Source of the DNA: Neobacillus pocheonensis
Lineage (GTDB): Bacteria > Bacillota > Bacilli > Bacillales > Cytobacillaceae
Assembly: GCA_023702235.1 (NCBI GenBank)
Contig: JAMQCR010000001.1
Location: 3,224,001-3,288,000 of the forward strand
Length of the DNA: 64,000 bases
Direction: 5' to 3'
Shown here: piece by piece, positions 37,827 through 46,713 of the stretch
Layout of the letters: every line of letters starts with the position of its first letter
Position numbering within the stretch: the first letter of the stretch is position 1
Program-made: the position numbers and the translations under genes
The notes under the pieces: model-generated
The model's input: only the letters and a program-made list of their open reading frames with translations
Database searches by the model: none
What the model was told of the DNA's origin: nothing

Positions 37827-38672
37827 ATGACAAATAGTTGCTTAGGAAAAATTCGATCCTATTATGCAAGATTTAGTGAAAAAGAAAAGAAAATCGCTAA
37901 TTATATATTGGATACCCCCGATAAAATTATTCATCGTACCATCAATGAAGTCGCTGAAGACTTGAACGTAGCCGATGCCACTGTGTTTCGTTTTTGTAAG
38001 CGAATCGGATTTAAAGGCTACCAGGCAATGAAAATTGCACTTGCTTCGGAAATTATTACTCCTATGGAGCAAATCCACGAGGAAATTACCGAACAGGATA
38101 ACGAAAAGACCATTTCGGAAAAAGTATTTAAATCAAATATCCGTACATTAGAAAATACCCTACAAATTATCGAAAGTGATTCCATCCAAAAAGCGGTAGA
38201 ATTACTTCATCATGCACAAAGGGTTGAGTTCTATGGTACGGGCGGCTCAGCTGTTATAGCCATGGATGCTTATCACAAGTTTATACGTACCGGAATAAAA
38301 GCTTTTGCTTTTCTAGATTCACATTTCCAATTGATGTCTGCTTCCCAGTTATCAAAACATGACGTTGCCGTATTCATTTCCCATTCTGGAACAAATAAAG
38401 ATACCATCGATATTTTAAATACGGCAAATGAAAGCGGTGCTAAAACTATTGGAATAACGAGCTTTCCAAAGTCTCCGATTAGTCAGAATGTTGATGTGAC
38501 GCTGTATACAAGCTCCGAAGAAACGGAATATCGCTCCGAAGCTTTGGCATCACGTATTGCTCAATTAAGTATCATTGATGCACTTTATGTGAACCTTATG
38601 ATTTTAAATAAAGAAAAAGCAAAAACTGCACTTGATAAAATACGAAGTGCGATTTCAGATACCAGAATGTAA
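37827..38672 (+). CDS. RpiR/MurR family regulator with SIS domain
   Basis: A 281-residue regulator: N-terminal RpiR helix-turn-helix (about 1-77; INEVAEDLNVADATVFRFCKRIGFKGYQAMK) and a SIS sugar-phosphate domain (about 108-260; VEFYGTGGSAVIAMDAYHKF, AVFISHSGTNKDTIDILNTA). Divergent from gntK, so it probably controls gluconate use and senses a sugar phosphate such as 6-phosphogluconate. A shortened copy of the same gene lies 330 bases downstream in opposite orientation. Confidence 0.87.
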   Translation: MTNSCLGKIRSYYARFSEKEKKIANYILDTPDKIIHRTINEVAEDLNVADATVFRFCKRIGFKGYQAMKIALASEIITPMEQIHEEITEQDNEKTISEKVFKSNIRTLENTLQIIESDSIQKAVELLHHAQRVEFYGTGGSAVIAMDAYHKFIRTGIKAFAFLDSHFQLMSASQLSKHDVAVFISHSGTNKDTIDILNTANESGAKTIGITSFPKSPISQNVDVTLYTSSEETEYRSEALASRIAQLSIIDALYVNLMILNKEKAKTALDKIRSAISDTRM

Positions 38673-38700
38673 AGATAAGCAACTAAAAAAATATGCGCCA

Positions 38701-38733
38701 GTAAAAGGTGAGCCTAGTGGCTCACCTTTTTAC
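38701..38733 (+). terminator. Terminator after the RpiR-type gene
   Basis: GTAAAAGGTGAGCC-TAGT-GGCTCACCTTTTTAC stem-loop. Confidence 0.85.
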
Positions 38734-39000
38734 TATATTTCTATTATACAATAACATTTAGGAAAAGAATAAACGAAAGGGCTGCGGATGAGATCACTAA
38801 AAAATTTTTAAACCTTAAAGGTTTTGCCTGCGTCCCCTGAAAGCTCTTTCATCTGTTGAGAAAATTATATGAAAAAATATTTCATAAATCAATAATTTTT
38901 TCGAAAAAATTTTTATTTATTATAATTTCTTTCTCACCTTGATAAAAAGCGGAAATAAAAAAAGAGCACTGTTTAGATTAATCCAAGCAGTAACTATTCA
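38734..39000. other. AT-rich region between the two RpiR copies
   Basis: 267 bases without a supported gene, convergently flanked by the intact and the shortened RpiR genes. Confidence 0.4.
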
Positions 39001-39465
39001 TTAGTGTACTTTTTCTTTATTTAAGCTCTTAAGATTCTCGTAAAGTGCATCAATGAGGCTTAATTGTGCGATACGTGAAACATTAGCTTCCGAACGGTAT
39101 TCCGCTTTATCCGAACTTGTATATAGTGCCACATCCACATTCAGACTGATCGGGGACCTAGGGAAACTAGTGATGCCAATGGTCTTTTCATTATCTTGTT
39201 CCGAAATCTCCTCGTGAATTTGTTTGATTTGAGTGTTACTCTCCAAAGCAAGTGCAATTTTTATTGCCTGATAGCCTTTGAACCCGATTCGCTTGCAAAA
39301 ACGAAACACGGTGGCATCTGCGACATTCAAGTCCTCGGCAACTTCATTGATGGTACGATGAATAATACTATCAGGGTTTTCTAATATATAGTTAGCAATT
39401 ATCTTATCCTTTTCACTAAATCTTTCATAATAGGAACGGATTTTTCCTAAGCAACTATTTGTCAT
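39001..39465 (-). CDS. RpiR-type regulator with internal in-frame deletion of the SIS domain
   Basis: A 154-residue protein. Residues 1-97 are nearly identical to the RpiR protein at 37827 (first 13 residues identical), then the sequence jumps from EQDNEKT to IGITSFPRSPISLNVDVALYTSS, equivalent to about residue 209 of the intact copy. About 110 residues, including the GTGGSA sugar-phosphate loop, are lost. Both break points read K-T-I (AAGACCATT and AAAACTATT), so a microhomology deletion is likely. The DNA-binding domain and a ribosome site (GAAAGGA) are kept, so it may still bind the gnt operator. Confidence 0.75.
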   Translation of the reverse strand: MTNSCLGKIRSYYERFSEKDKIIANYILENPDSIIHRTINEVAEDLNVADATVFRFCKRIGFKGYQAIKIALALESNTQIKQIHEEISEQDNEKTIGITSFPRSPISLNVDVALYTSSDKAEYRSEANVSRIAQLSLIDALYENLKSLNKEKVH

Positions 39466-39515
39466 AGCGGCATTCCTTTCTAACTTGAGGAAAAAAGCTA
39501 TATTTTACAGAAAAT

Positions 39516-39573
39516 AAACCGGTCTCTTTTGGGTTAAATGCTTTAGGATACTCAGACAGAGACCGGCTTTTTA
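39516..39573. terminator. Terminator-like hairpin after larC2
   Basis: CCGGTCTC (39519-39526) pairs with GAGACCGG (39559-39566) over a 32-base loop, T-rich on both flanks. Confidence 0.45.
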
Positions 39574-39689
39574 ATTACTGTGTTTTTTTAATAATTTGAT
39601 ATTAATAGAAGTCCCAAATCATTTCTATTAACCTTTTGACCTATTGCCTTTTTAAAGGTAACTAAAAATGTAGCATTCGCCCAAAAAGC

Positions 39690-40166
39690 TTACCCTTCTA
39701 GGTCCATTGCCTTCCACACCTGTTCATAAACTTTTTTTAATGGAACGTTATGAAGGCGCGCAAGACTTTTGCATTCTTCAAATTCTGGTGCTCTTTGCAC
39801 AACTTGTCCATTAAGAATCCCTTCTTTGACGGTCACGGTACCCCATTTAATAGTTACACTTCTATACATTCTTTCTAGGCGATGAACAGTTAATGGATAG
39901 TACCGTAGTCCAAGTGTTGTCGTTTCTTTAAATAGAATTTCCTTCATTTTATTTACATTTTTATAAGAGCAGAGTAATTGGAGTAATATTCCAGGTCTAT
40001 TTTTTTTCATATAAATGGGGGTATAAAAAACATCATTTGCTCCAGCTTCGAAAAGTAAATCCATTACATAACCAAGCCATTCTCCCGGAATGTCATCAAG
40101 ATTTACTTCCATTTTAAACATTTGATCATCAAGATGTTCATGATTAGGAGGAAGATGAGAAACCAT
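39690..40166 (-). CDS. larC2: Nickel-pincer cofactor biosynthesis protein LarC2 (C-terminal half of LarC)
   Basis: A 158-residue protein: FKMEVNLDDIPGEWLGYVMDLLFEAGANDVFYTPIYMKKNRPGILLQLLCS is the LarC C-terminal domain. LarC uses CTP to insert nickel into the pyridinium dithiol to complete the NPN cofactor. In Lactiplantibacillus plantarum larC1 and larC2 are joined by a ribosomal frameshift. Here the two are in the same frame, separated by a TAA. LarC2 has its own site AAAAGGGG 8 bases before ATG 40166, so it may be made as a separate subunit. A TTG at 40202 is a weaker start. Confidence 0.82.
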   Translation of the reverse strand: MVSHLPPNHEHLDDQMFKMEVNLDDIPGEWLGYVMDLLFEAGANDVFYTPIYMKKNRPGILLQLLCSYKNVNKMKEILFKETTTLGLRYYPLTVHRLERMYRSVTIKWGTVTVKEGILNGQVVQRAPEFEECKSLARLHNVPLKKVYEQVWKAMDLEG

Positions 40167-40217
40167 TTGGCATACCCCTTTTACTGTAAAGTAGGTTTTC
40201 AATTTTATTTTGCAAGA

Positions 40218-41045
40218 TTAGTTGCCAATAATGACGCGGAGTACATTGGGATGACTGTGGAAGCTCTTTGTTCCAGCGCCATAACCGATTGATTCAATTT
40301 TTAATGATGGAATGGTACAAAATTCTGCTGCTAGGACGGCTATAATAGCTGCCCCTGTAGGTGTCGTAAGCTCTGATCGAATATCCGACTGTTCAATTGG
40401 TATTCCTTTTAAGATATCTAGCGTAGCTGGTGCAGGCACAGGATAGATGCCATGATCAATATGAATTTTCCCTGTTCCGACAGGAATTGGTGATGACTTA
40501 ATGATTGATATTTGGAGTTGATGAAGTAAAATGGCTGCTCCGACTATATCAATGATTGAATCAACAGCTCCAACTTCATGAAAATGAACTTGCTCTAAAG
40601 GGATTCCATGGATTCGTCCTTCTGATTCTCCAATTCTTTTAAAAATTTTCAATGCTGTTTCCATTACTTGATTGGAAAAACCCGCTCCTTCAATTAACTT
40701 TACTATATCGCTGTAAGCTCTGTGATCATGATGATGATGGCCTTGTTCTTGGTGATGAGAATGTTCATGAGAATGTTCATGAGGGTGGTCATGTTCATGA
40801 TCGTTGTCATGATGATGATGCCCATGTGCATGTTCATGGCTTTCATTTTTCAACACAACATTGAACTTCGTGCTAGTTATTCCGTTCTTGACTATTTTTT
40901 CCCATTTCAATTCATATTCTTCTTCAATATGAAGTTTTTTTAATTCTTCAACTAGCAGATTTGGATCGGCCCCTGCGTCTATGAGGGCTCCAATAACCAT
41001 ATCTCCACTAATTCCCGAAAAACAATCAAAATAAAGTGTCTTCAT
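40218..41045 (-). CDS. larC1: Nickel-pincer cofactor biosynthesis protein LarC1 (N-terminal half of LarC)
   Basis: A 275-residue protein: YFDCFSGISGDMVIGALIDAGAD at the N-terminus, FHEVGAVDSIIDIVGAAILL, LTTPTGAAIIA and GYGAGTKSFHSHPNVLRVIIG at the end. A His-rich stretch (about residues 70-112: HAHGHHHHDNDHEHDH, HEHSHEHSHHQEQGHHHHDH) should bind nickel. The start overlaps the end of larB by 20 bases, showing coupling. It forms LarC with the next gene. The stop occurs exactly where the two halves meet in fused LarC. Confidence 0.88.
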   Translation of the reverse strand: MKTLYFDCFSGISGDMVIGALIDAGADPNLLVEELKKLHIEEEYELKWEKIVKNGITSTKFNVVLKNESHEHAHGHHHHDNDHEHDHPHEHSHEHSHHQEQGHHHHDHRAYSDIVKLIEGAGFSNQVMETALKIFKRIGESEGRIHGIPLEQVHFHEVGAVDSIIDIVGAAILLHQLQISIIKSSPIPVGTGKIHIDHGIYPVPAPATLDILKGIPIEQSDIRSELTTPTGAAIIAVLAAEFCTIPSLKIESIGYGAGTKSFHSHPNVLRVIIGN

Positions 41046-41793
41046 TTTTTCCCATCCCTTTTTGTGCGAGTTGATGAATTAGTACTGCGTTATATCCCCC
41101 ACCAAAGCCATTATCGATATTGACAACACTAATTCCTGAAGCACAAGAATTTAACATCGTGAGTAAGGCAGAAAGACCATTAAAATTGGCTCCGTATCCC
41201 ACACTTGTTGGGACAGCAATGACGGGATGGGAAACAAGTCCGCCGACCACACTTGGGAGTGCTCCCTCCATTCCAGCGACGACAACGGAGACGGTTGCAT
41301 TTTGTATTTCCTCCAGATGATTCAATAGCCGATGAAGCCCTGCTACACCTACATCATATATTCGCCGAACTTTGCTTCCCAAGACTTCTGCGGTGACCGC
41401 TGCTTCTTCAGCTACCTTTAAATCAGAGGTTCCTGCACAAATAATCGCAATGTATCCATGTGAATTTCCCTCAGCCTCTGTTTTCCAAAATAGAATTTGG
41501 GCGGTATCATTAAAGGTAAATTCAGGACATGCTTTCTGGACAAATTCTGCTTTTTCTTTTGAAATTCTCGTTACCAGGACTTGATTGTTTTTTGCTCTTA
41601 GTGCCTTGATAATAGAAATAATCTGTTCAGCCGTCTTGCCTTCACCAAAGACAACCTCGGGGAAACCCTGTCGTTTCTTACGATGGTGGTCCACTTTTGC
41701 AAACCCTAAATTCTCAAATGTGGCTAATTGTTCCTTGGCTTCTCCAACGCTAAGGGTTCCTTTTTGCACTTGCACCAAAATTTCCTCAAGCAT
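41026..41793 (-). CDS. larB: Nickel-pincer cofactor biosynthesis protein LarB
   Basis: A 255-residue protein of the AIR-carboxylase-like (PurE-related) family. VVFGEGKTAEQIISII, VLGSKVRRIYDVGVAGLHRLL, VVAGMEGALPSVVGGLVSHPVIAVPTSVGYGANFNGLSALLTMLNSCASGISVVNIDNGFGGG. It carboxylates nicotinic acid adenine dinucleotide and releases AMP to give the dicarboxylated mononucleotide, the first NPN step. Start 41793 has AAAGGGGGG upstream. It sits between the second gntK and larC1 in one operon. Confidence 0.92.
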   Translation of the reverse strand: MLEEILVQVQKGTLSVGEAKEQLATFENLGFAKVDHHRKKRQGFPEVVFGEGKTAEQIISIIKALRAKNNQVLVTRISKEKAEFVQKACPEFTFNDTAQILFWKTEAEGNSHGYIAIICAGTSDLKVAEEAAVTAEVLGSKVRRIYDVGVAGLHRLLNHLEEIQNATVSVVVAGMEGALPSVVGGLVSHPVIAVPTSVGYGANFNGLSALLTMLNSCASGISVVNIDNGFGGGYNAVLIHQLAQKGMGKNEDTLF

Positions 41794-41849
41794 TGTTTCC
41801 AACCCCCCTTTATTCTAAAAAACGAGTCCGTGTAGAAAGAAAGAATGAA

Positions 41850-43322
41850 TTAAAAATACTTGGCCATATCTTTTGCTAACATTTCATATTTCTCATAAAT
41901 ATTTTTATATATTGCACTAGTTTCCTTATTAGGTATAATTGCTTTACCCATTGGGATATTCATTTTAATCTCTTCAAAGGAATGAACTCTACCAATAGCT
42001 ACAAGAGCTGTCCAAGCTGCTCCCCATGCGGCACTATTGTGGGTCTCTGAAACATAAATTTCAGTTTCAAAAATATCAGCCATCATCTGAAGCCAAAGTA
42101 TCGATCTAGATAAACCGCCATTAACAAAAATCTTTTGCGGTTCTCCTGCCAGCCTCTCTAAAGCTTTCCCTATTTGGAAAAGATTAAAAGTTATTCCTTC
42201 AAGCACTGCACGAATAAAATATTCCTTTTTATGTGTCATGGTTATTCCATAAAAGCTTCCTTTTGCATGTTGGTTCCATAATGGAGCTCTTTCTCCATTT
42301 ATATACGGGAGAAAGATCATTCCTTCTGCCCCTGGAGCAACTCGCTCAGCTTCTGAAAGGAATTCATCATAGCTTCCCTGGTAGTTCAGCAGCTCTTTTA
42401 ACCATTGTAAGGCAATTCCACCATTATTAGTAGGACCGCCGATGATAGTGGTATCCTCTGTAAAGGAATAACAAAATGTTTCATGGTTATCACTAATTTT
42501 AGTTCCTTTTGTTAATTGCCTAATTGCTCCACTTGTACCTACTGAAATAGCTACTTCACCGGGGAGAATAGCTCCAATCCCCAAGTTGGCCAATTGCCCG
42601 TCGGCAGCTCCGATCACAAACGGCATTTCTGGTTTAATTCCCATTTCTTCAGCTACATTTCTCTTGATGCCTGTTAAAATTTCGGTTGGAGGGACAATTT
42701 TTGAAAGCTGCTCAGCATCTATATCCACGAGCTTCAATAATTCGTTATCCCATTGATGTGTTTGAGGATTAAATAACCCTGTTGCGGATGCCATCGAATA
42801 GTCTACAACTCTTTGTCCAAACCATCGCTCTAGTAAATACTCCTTAATTGACATAAAATATTTTGCTTCTTGATATGGCTCATATTGCATTTCTTTCATC
42901 CATACTAATTTTAAGAATGGTGACATCGGGTGAATCGGTGTACCTGTTTTTGAATAAATCCTGTTCCCTAGTGTTTCTTTTATTTCTTCGGCTTGAGGAT
43001 AACTTCTTCCATCTGCCCAAATCAGAGCAGGTGATAGTGGCTTACCATCTTGATTTATACAAATGAGTGAATGCATGGCAGAAGAAAATCCAAGCGTTAA
43101 AATTTCATTATTCCCAATCCCCGACTTTTCAACTGCGTCCCTTACTGCTTGAACAGCAGAGCGCTCAATTTCATCCGGATTTTGCTCTACCCAACTCGGC
43201 CGTGGGTAATAAGAGGTAATCATTTCTTCCGCCTCTGAAATTAAATTTCCATGCAAATTAAAAACACATGCTTTTACACTGGTTGTTCCAATATCAAGCC
43301 CCAAAACAAACTCTCTTGACAT
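41850..43322 (-). CDS. gntK: Gluconokinase, FGGY family (copy 2, inside the lar operon)
   Basis: A 490-residue kinase: FVLGLDIGTTSVKACVFNL, FSSAMHSLICINQDGKPLSPALIWADGRS, YSKTGTPIHPMSPFLKLVWM, GAADGQLANLGIG (catalytic Asp), AISVGTSGAIRQL, NGGLSRSILWLQMMADIF. It is clearly paralogous to the gene at 36136. Start 43322 with AAGGAAG 6 bases upstream. Its place between larE and larB is unusual for lactate racemisation and links the nickel cofactor to aldonate metabolism: D-gluconate, or possibly D-mannonate, would be the substrate. Confidence 0.9.
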   Translation of the reverse strand: MSREFVLGLDIGTTSVKACVFNLHGNLISEAEEMITSYYPRPSWVEQNPDEIERSAVQAVRDAVEKSGIGNNEILTLGFSSAMHSLICINQDGKPLSPALIWADGRSYPQAEEIKETLGNRIYSKTGTPIHPMSPFLKLVWMKEMQYEPYQEAKYFMSIKEYLLERWFGQRVVDYSMASATGLFNPQTHQWDNELLKLVDIDAEQLSKIVPPTEILTGIKRNVAEEMGIKPEMPFVIGAADGQLANLGIGAILPGEVAISVGTSGAIRQLTKGTKISDNHETFCYSFTEDTTIIGGPTNNGGIALQWLKELLNYQGSYDEFLSEAERVAPGAEGMIFLPYINGERAPLWNQHAKGSFYGITMTHKKEYFIRAVLEGITFNLFQIGKALERLAGEPQKIFVNGGLSRSILWLQMMADIFETEIYVSETHNSAAWGAAWTALVAIGRVHSFEEIKMNIPMGKAIIPNKETSAIYKNIYEKYEMLAKDMAKYF

Positions 43323-43468
43323 GTTCATCTTCCTTTATATATATACTATTGGTATGGAGTATATTTAATCACTATTAGCTAGTCTTAATAGAAAAAGGCT
43401 TGGATTATTCCAAAGCCCCTTTCTACTTTATTTAATCAAAATATCGGCGCAGGACGTTCCCTATTTTT

Positions 43469-44268
43469 TTAAGCAAGAACCTTGTTCATACTACCGCTTA
43501 GATACCCTATTAAATCTAAGGTAATATATTTATAACCGTAATCTTGTAGCTCTTTTACAATAGAATCATGGTTTTCCAGAATGGTCTTCATATCATTCGG
43601 TTCAACCTCGATTCTAGCAATATCATTGTGTGTACGGACACGCACCTGACGAATATCAAGGGTTTTTAAATAGGCTTCTGCTTTATCAACTTTTGTTAAT
43701 TTTTCTTTTGTAATATATTCACCATAAGCTATCCTTGAAGACAAACAAGCTAATGAAGGTTTATTCCATGTCGGTAAATGGAACTCACGTGAAAGCACCC
43801 TAATTTCTTCTTTAAACAACTGTGCTTCTAGAAGTGGCCTCTTATTCCCTTTTCTTTAGCGGCTTGCATGCCAGGCCTAAATTCATTCATATCGTCGGCG
43901 ATGACACCATAAATCACATTATGAAAACCCTTTTCTACCATGACAGGGATTAGATAATCGAATAAACTGCTTTTACAAAAGTAGCATCTGTTTTTATTGT
44001 TCTCTGCATAGCCGGGAATCGCCAATTCAGACGTTTCAATCACTTGATGTTTGACTCCGATCTTTTCTGCCAGTATTTTTGCCTCTTGAAGTTCACTGGA
44101 GGGATAGGATTCAGAATCTGCTGTTACAGCAAGCACATGCTCAGCACCTAATGTGTCCACTGCAGCCTTTAATAAAAATGTACTATCGACTCCCCCTGAG
44201 AATGCTACAACTACTGATTCCATTTCTCGGAGAATAGACGTTAATTTGTTATATTTCTCTTTTATCAT
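43469..44268 (-). pseudogene. larE: LarE, ATP-dependent sulfur transferase for the nickel-pincer cofactor, one frameshift
   Basis: Start 44268 (MIKEKYNKL) with GAGGGGA upstream. The PP-loop SGGVDSTFLLKAA binds ATP; NRCYFCKSSLFDYL contains the two Cys of the LarE CxxC region; NVIYGVIADDMNEFRPG follows. At about 43826 one base is missing; the next frame reads PLLEAQLFKEEIRVLSREFHLPTWNKPSLACLSSRI. Joined length ~266 residues is normal. LarE donates sulfur to make the two thiocarboxylates of NPN. All other lar genes here are intact, so an assembly error is plausible. Confidence 0.88.
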
Positions 44269-44365
44269 TGTCTGATCTCCCCTCAAAGTAAATATTTTTT
44301 ATTTTTGAACGCGAACCACTGTTTTAACATATTGATTTTGCAGCAGCAATATGCGCACTAAATTA

Positions 44366-45136
44366 TTAAATAGTCATACTGCCAAAACCGCCGTCGACAC
44401 GAATCAAAGCTCCTGTTACAAAACTAGAAGCTTTATCTGAAGCAAGCCAAACTGTTGCACCTTGAAGTTCTTCTGCTTCGCCAAATCGTTTCATTGGTGT
44501 ATGTCTCATAATGTCTTCGATTCTTTCTTTGTCCAAAATTTTTCTGTTTTGTTCAGCTGGGAAGAACCCAGGGATAATGGCATTCACGCGAATTCCATTT
44601 GGAGCGAATTCACGTGCTAAAAATTGCGTCACGCTATTGATTCCTGCTTTTGAAACGGAATACGTAAATACTCTTGAAAGTGGTGTAGTGGAAGAAACAG
44701 ACGAAATATTAATAATACTACCCTTTCTTTCCTGCTCAATCATCTTCTTAGCAAAAATCTGACAGGTTAATACAATCCCTTTTAGGTTAATATCCATAAT
44801 TTTGTCCCATTCATCCATGCCCAGTTCAAAAAATGGTGTCGGACTATTTGTACCTGGTGCATTCAAAACAATATCCCAGCCGCCGGACCATTGCTCAATT
44901 TCATTTGCTGCCTGAACTAAAGATTCCTGTGAACTTACATCTGCGGAAAACGCTTTTGCTTCCCCGCCGTTACTTTGGATTTCCTTCACAACCTCTTCTG
45001 CTTTTTCCAAATTACGTCCAACAATTGCAACTTTTGCTCCGTGTTCTGCCAATCCTTTGGCCATCGCTGAACCTAATACACCATTACCCCCGATAGCAAC
45101 CGCTGTTTTTCCGCTCAAATCGAATAAATGTCTCAT
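44366..45136 (-). CDS. SDR-family oxidoreductase, probably fructuronate reductase (UxuB/YjmF-like)
   Basis: A 256-residue short-chain dehydrogenase. FDLSGKTAVAIGGNGVLGSAMAKGLAEHGAKVAIVGR (cofactor loop), NISSVSSTTPLSRVFTYSVSKAGI (Ser, Tyr, Lys catalysis) and NAIIPGFFPAEQNRKIL... HTPMKRFGEAEELQGATVWLASDKASSFVTGALIRVDGGF. The FDLSGK start, PGFF..EQNR and HTPM-RFGE-EEL features resemble the Bacillus-type D-mannonate oxidoreductase more than gluconate 5-dehydrogenase, but both belong to this family. It is 21 bases after the LarA-type gene, so mannonate/fructuronate conversion next to C2 epimerisation is plausible. Confidence 0.8.
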   Translation of the reverse strand: MRHLFDLSGKTAVAIGGNGVLGSAMAKGLAEHGAKVAIVGRNLEKAEEVVKEIQSNGGEAKAFSADVSSQESLVQAANEIEQWSGGWDIVLNAPGTNSPTPFFELGMDEWDKIMDINLKGIVLTCQIFAKKMIEQERKGSIINISSVSSTTPLSRVFTYSVSKAGINSVTQFLAREFAPNGIRVNAIIPGFFPAEQNRKILDKERIEDIMRHTPMKRFGEAEELQGATVWLASDKASSFVTGALIRVDGGFGSMTI

Positions 45137-45156
45137 GTTTCTTCTCTCCCCAATTG

Positions 45157-46425
45157 TTAAAATAAATTTCCTTTTTCATCGAATGGAATAGCATAAAGAT
45201 CAGAACATTGTTCCATATTCGGATGGTTTTTCACATCCTCAAGCAATGCCTCTGATACTTCAATTTCACTTAATACTAATGTATTTTTAATTCGAACCAT
45301 TTTTACATTATTAAAATCTAATATGTTGCTCGTCTTAATAGCTGCTTGAATAGCTTCTTTATCGATGGGAAGTGTTGTCGCTATTTTTGTTGGCGAAACA
45401 ACGGTTGAAGTTAAACCATTGGCATAGGTTCCTTCTTTATCCATCTTGTCTACCAGCCTTTGGGTTGTAAAATCTGCCGTTCCTACTCCATTGGCATTCC
45501 CCTCTGATTGAGAAGTTACATCGAGCACCACCATTTTGTTAACATCTGGTCCACCGGATGCATATGGGGTTGGATAACGACCCGTGATATTGGGATCCAT
45601 TCCATCACCACTAATATTTTTCCCAATTTCATCAATCACAAGAACATCCAATTGATCAAAATAAAGCTTTGGTAAAAGAGATTTTGCTTGTTTTTGTAAT
45701 TCTGGCTCAGTTTCAATAATCTCTTCTGGAGTAAGGACTTCAATAATTGTCACTTTATCAAATGCATTTTCAACCGTTGCAATCCCGAAAAGCACTGGTG
45801 TTTTCTCCATGATAATCTTCGCCATTGCTGGTACATTTTCTGCCATATATTTAAAACCCATTTGGTGACAGGCTTCGGCCCTTTTCTGCTTCCCAAGACC
45901 AATACTAATCATCTTCATAATTCCACTTTCAACTGGACCACGGAAAGCAGTATGTGGTTTTACTCGGTTAATAATCACGATTCCATCTGCTTCAAAAGCA
46001 AATTTATCTACATACACTGGTAATCCATTCGGCAGCTCACTGACTTTTACTACCTCCATCGAGGAGCGAATCTCACAACCAACACTTTCCTCTGTAACTC
46101 CAAGATGCCTTAAAACCTCTCGCTGTCCTTCCGCAGTCGCACCACCATGGCTTCCCATGCTTGGTACAATGAAAGGCTTTGCTCCTAATTCTTTAAGGAA
46201 TTGTACTGTTAATGCTGTGATTTCAACCAGACGATCAAGTCCCCTGCTCCCTACAGCAATCGCAATTTCCATCCCAGGCTTTATTGTTTTTCGAATATTT
46301 TCTTGATTTAATTTCTTATTTAGTACTGGCTCAATTTCCGAAATCTTCTTGTTATCAAAATTCACTTTAACTTTTGCCATTTTTGGTACTGGAATATCTT
46401 TCAATAATTCTTGCAGAATACCCAC
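45157..46425 (-). CDS. larA: LarA-family nickel-dependent 2-hydroxyacid racemase/epimerase
   Basis: A 422-residue LarA homologue. GSRGLDRLVEI, VPSMGSHGGATAEGQREVL (His93), VIINRVKPHTAFRGPVESGIMKM (His158, Lys171) and KQKRAEACHQMG (His187). In L. plantarum LarA the acid/base pair is His108/His174 and NPN is held by Lys184 and His200; the Lys-His spacing of 16 is identical here. It therefore should use NPN. LarA paralogues act on several 2-hydroxyacids; with gluconokinase and a UxuB-like SDR in the operon, D-gluconate/D-mannonate C2 epimerisation is the best guess. Start GTG 46425; AAGGAG is 12 bases upstream. First gene of the lar operon. Confidence 0.87.
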   Translation of the reverse strand: MGILQELLKDIPVPKMAKVKVNFDNKKISEIEPVLNKKLNQENIRKTIKPGMEIAIAVGSRGLDRLVEITALTVQFLKELGAKPFIVPSMGSHGGATAEGQREVLRHLGVTEESVGCEIRSSMEVVKVSELPNGLPVYVDKFAFEADGIVIINRVKPHTAFRGPVESGIMKMISIGLGKQKRAEACHQMGFKYMAENVPAMAKIIMEKTPVLFGIATVENAFDKVTIIEVLTPEEIIETEPELQKQAKSLLPKLYFDQLDVLVIDEIGKNISGDGMDPNITGRYPTPYASGGPDVNKMVVLDVTSQSEGNANGVGTADFTTQRLVDKMDKEGTYANGLTSTVVSPTKIATTLPIDKEAIQAAIKTSNILDFNNVKMVRIKNTLVLSEIEVSEALLEDVKNHPNMEQCSDLYAIPFDEKGNLF

Positions 46426-46517
46426 GGGGCTGCTTCACTCCTTTTCTTTATCATAAGTGTTCCTCACGGAATTATATTCCATGTAATGATTTGAAACTCT
46501 CCCAGCATGTGAACCCC

Positions 46518-46531
46518 TGTAATCCCTTTCA
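46518..46531. promoter_or_regulatory. cre-like site upstream of larA
   Basis: TGTAATCCCTTTCA fits TGWAANCGNTNWCA except C for G at position 8. The uxaC leader has the same deviation. Confidence 0.4.
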
Positions 46532-46583
46532 AAATAATTGTTTATTAATAGATTTTAGATTGCTGAAATGAATAGTTTGTTTT

Positions 46584-46610
46584 TAATTTGTTTACCAAAC
46601 AAACTAATTA
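46584..46610. promoter_or_regulatory. ROK-type operator A (larA / ROK1 intergenic)
   Basis: A 27-bp site: TAATTTGTT-TACCA-AACAAACTA then ATTA. Nearly identical sites lie upstream of uxaC and the GPH symporter gene. The pattern recalls XylR (ROK) operators of Bacillus. A TATAAT (46615-46620) for the ROK1 gene follows directly, so the site overlaps its promoter. Confidence 0.7.
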
Positions 46611-46713
46611 CCTGTATAATATCATTATGGCTGCTTTACGTCAATAATTATGTCGCATTGCGTTCCCATTTTAGAAAACTTTTTTCAAATGAAATAAACA
46701 AGGAGGGGAATAT

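Noticed and set aside
40166-40260. Programmed ribosomal frameshift joining larC1 and larC2 as in L. plantarum
   Set aside because: The two ORFs are in the same frame across the stop, so a single shift would not fuse them; kept only as an open question.
40700-40870. CRISPR array or tandem DNA repeat
   Set aside because: The repeating CATGATGATG-like sequence is the coding region of the LarC1 His-rich stretch.
40652-40943. Met- or His-rich plus-strand ORFs
   Set aside because: Produced by the antisense of the LarC1 His-rich repeat.
44366-45136. Gluconate 5-dehydrogenase as the only reading of the SDR
   Set aside because: Several sequence features fit the Bacillus mannonate oxidoreductase group better; the alternative is noted in the entry but not adopted.
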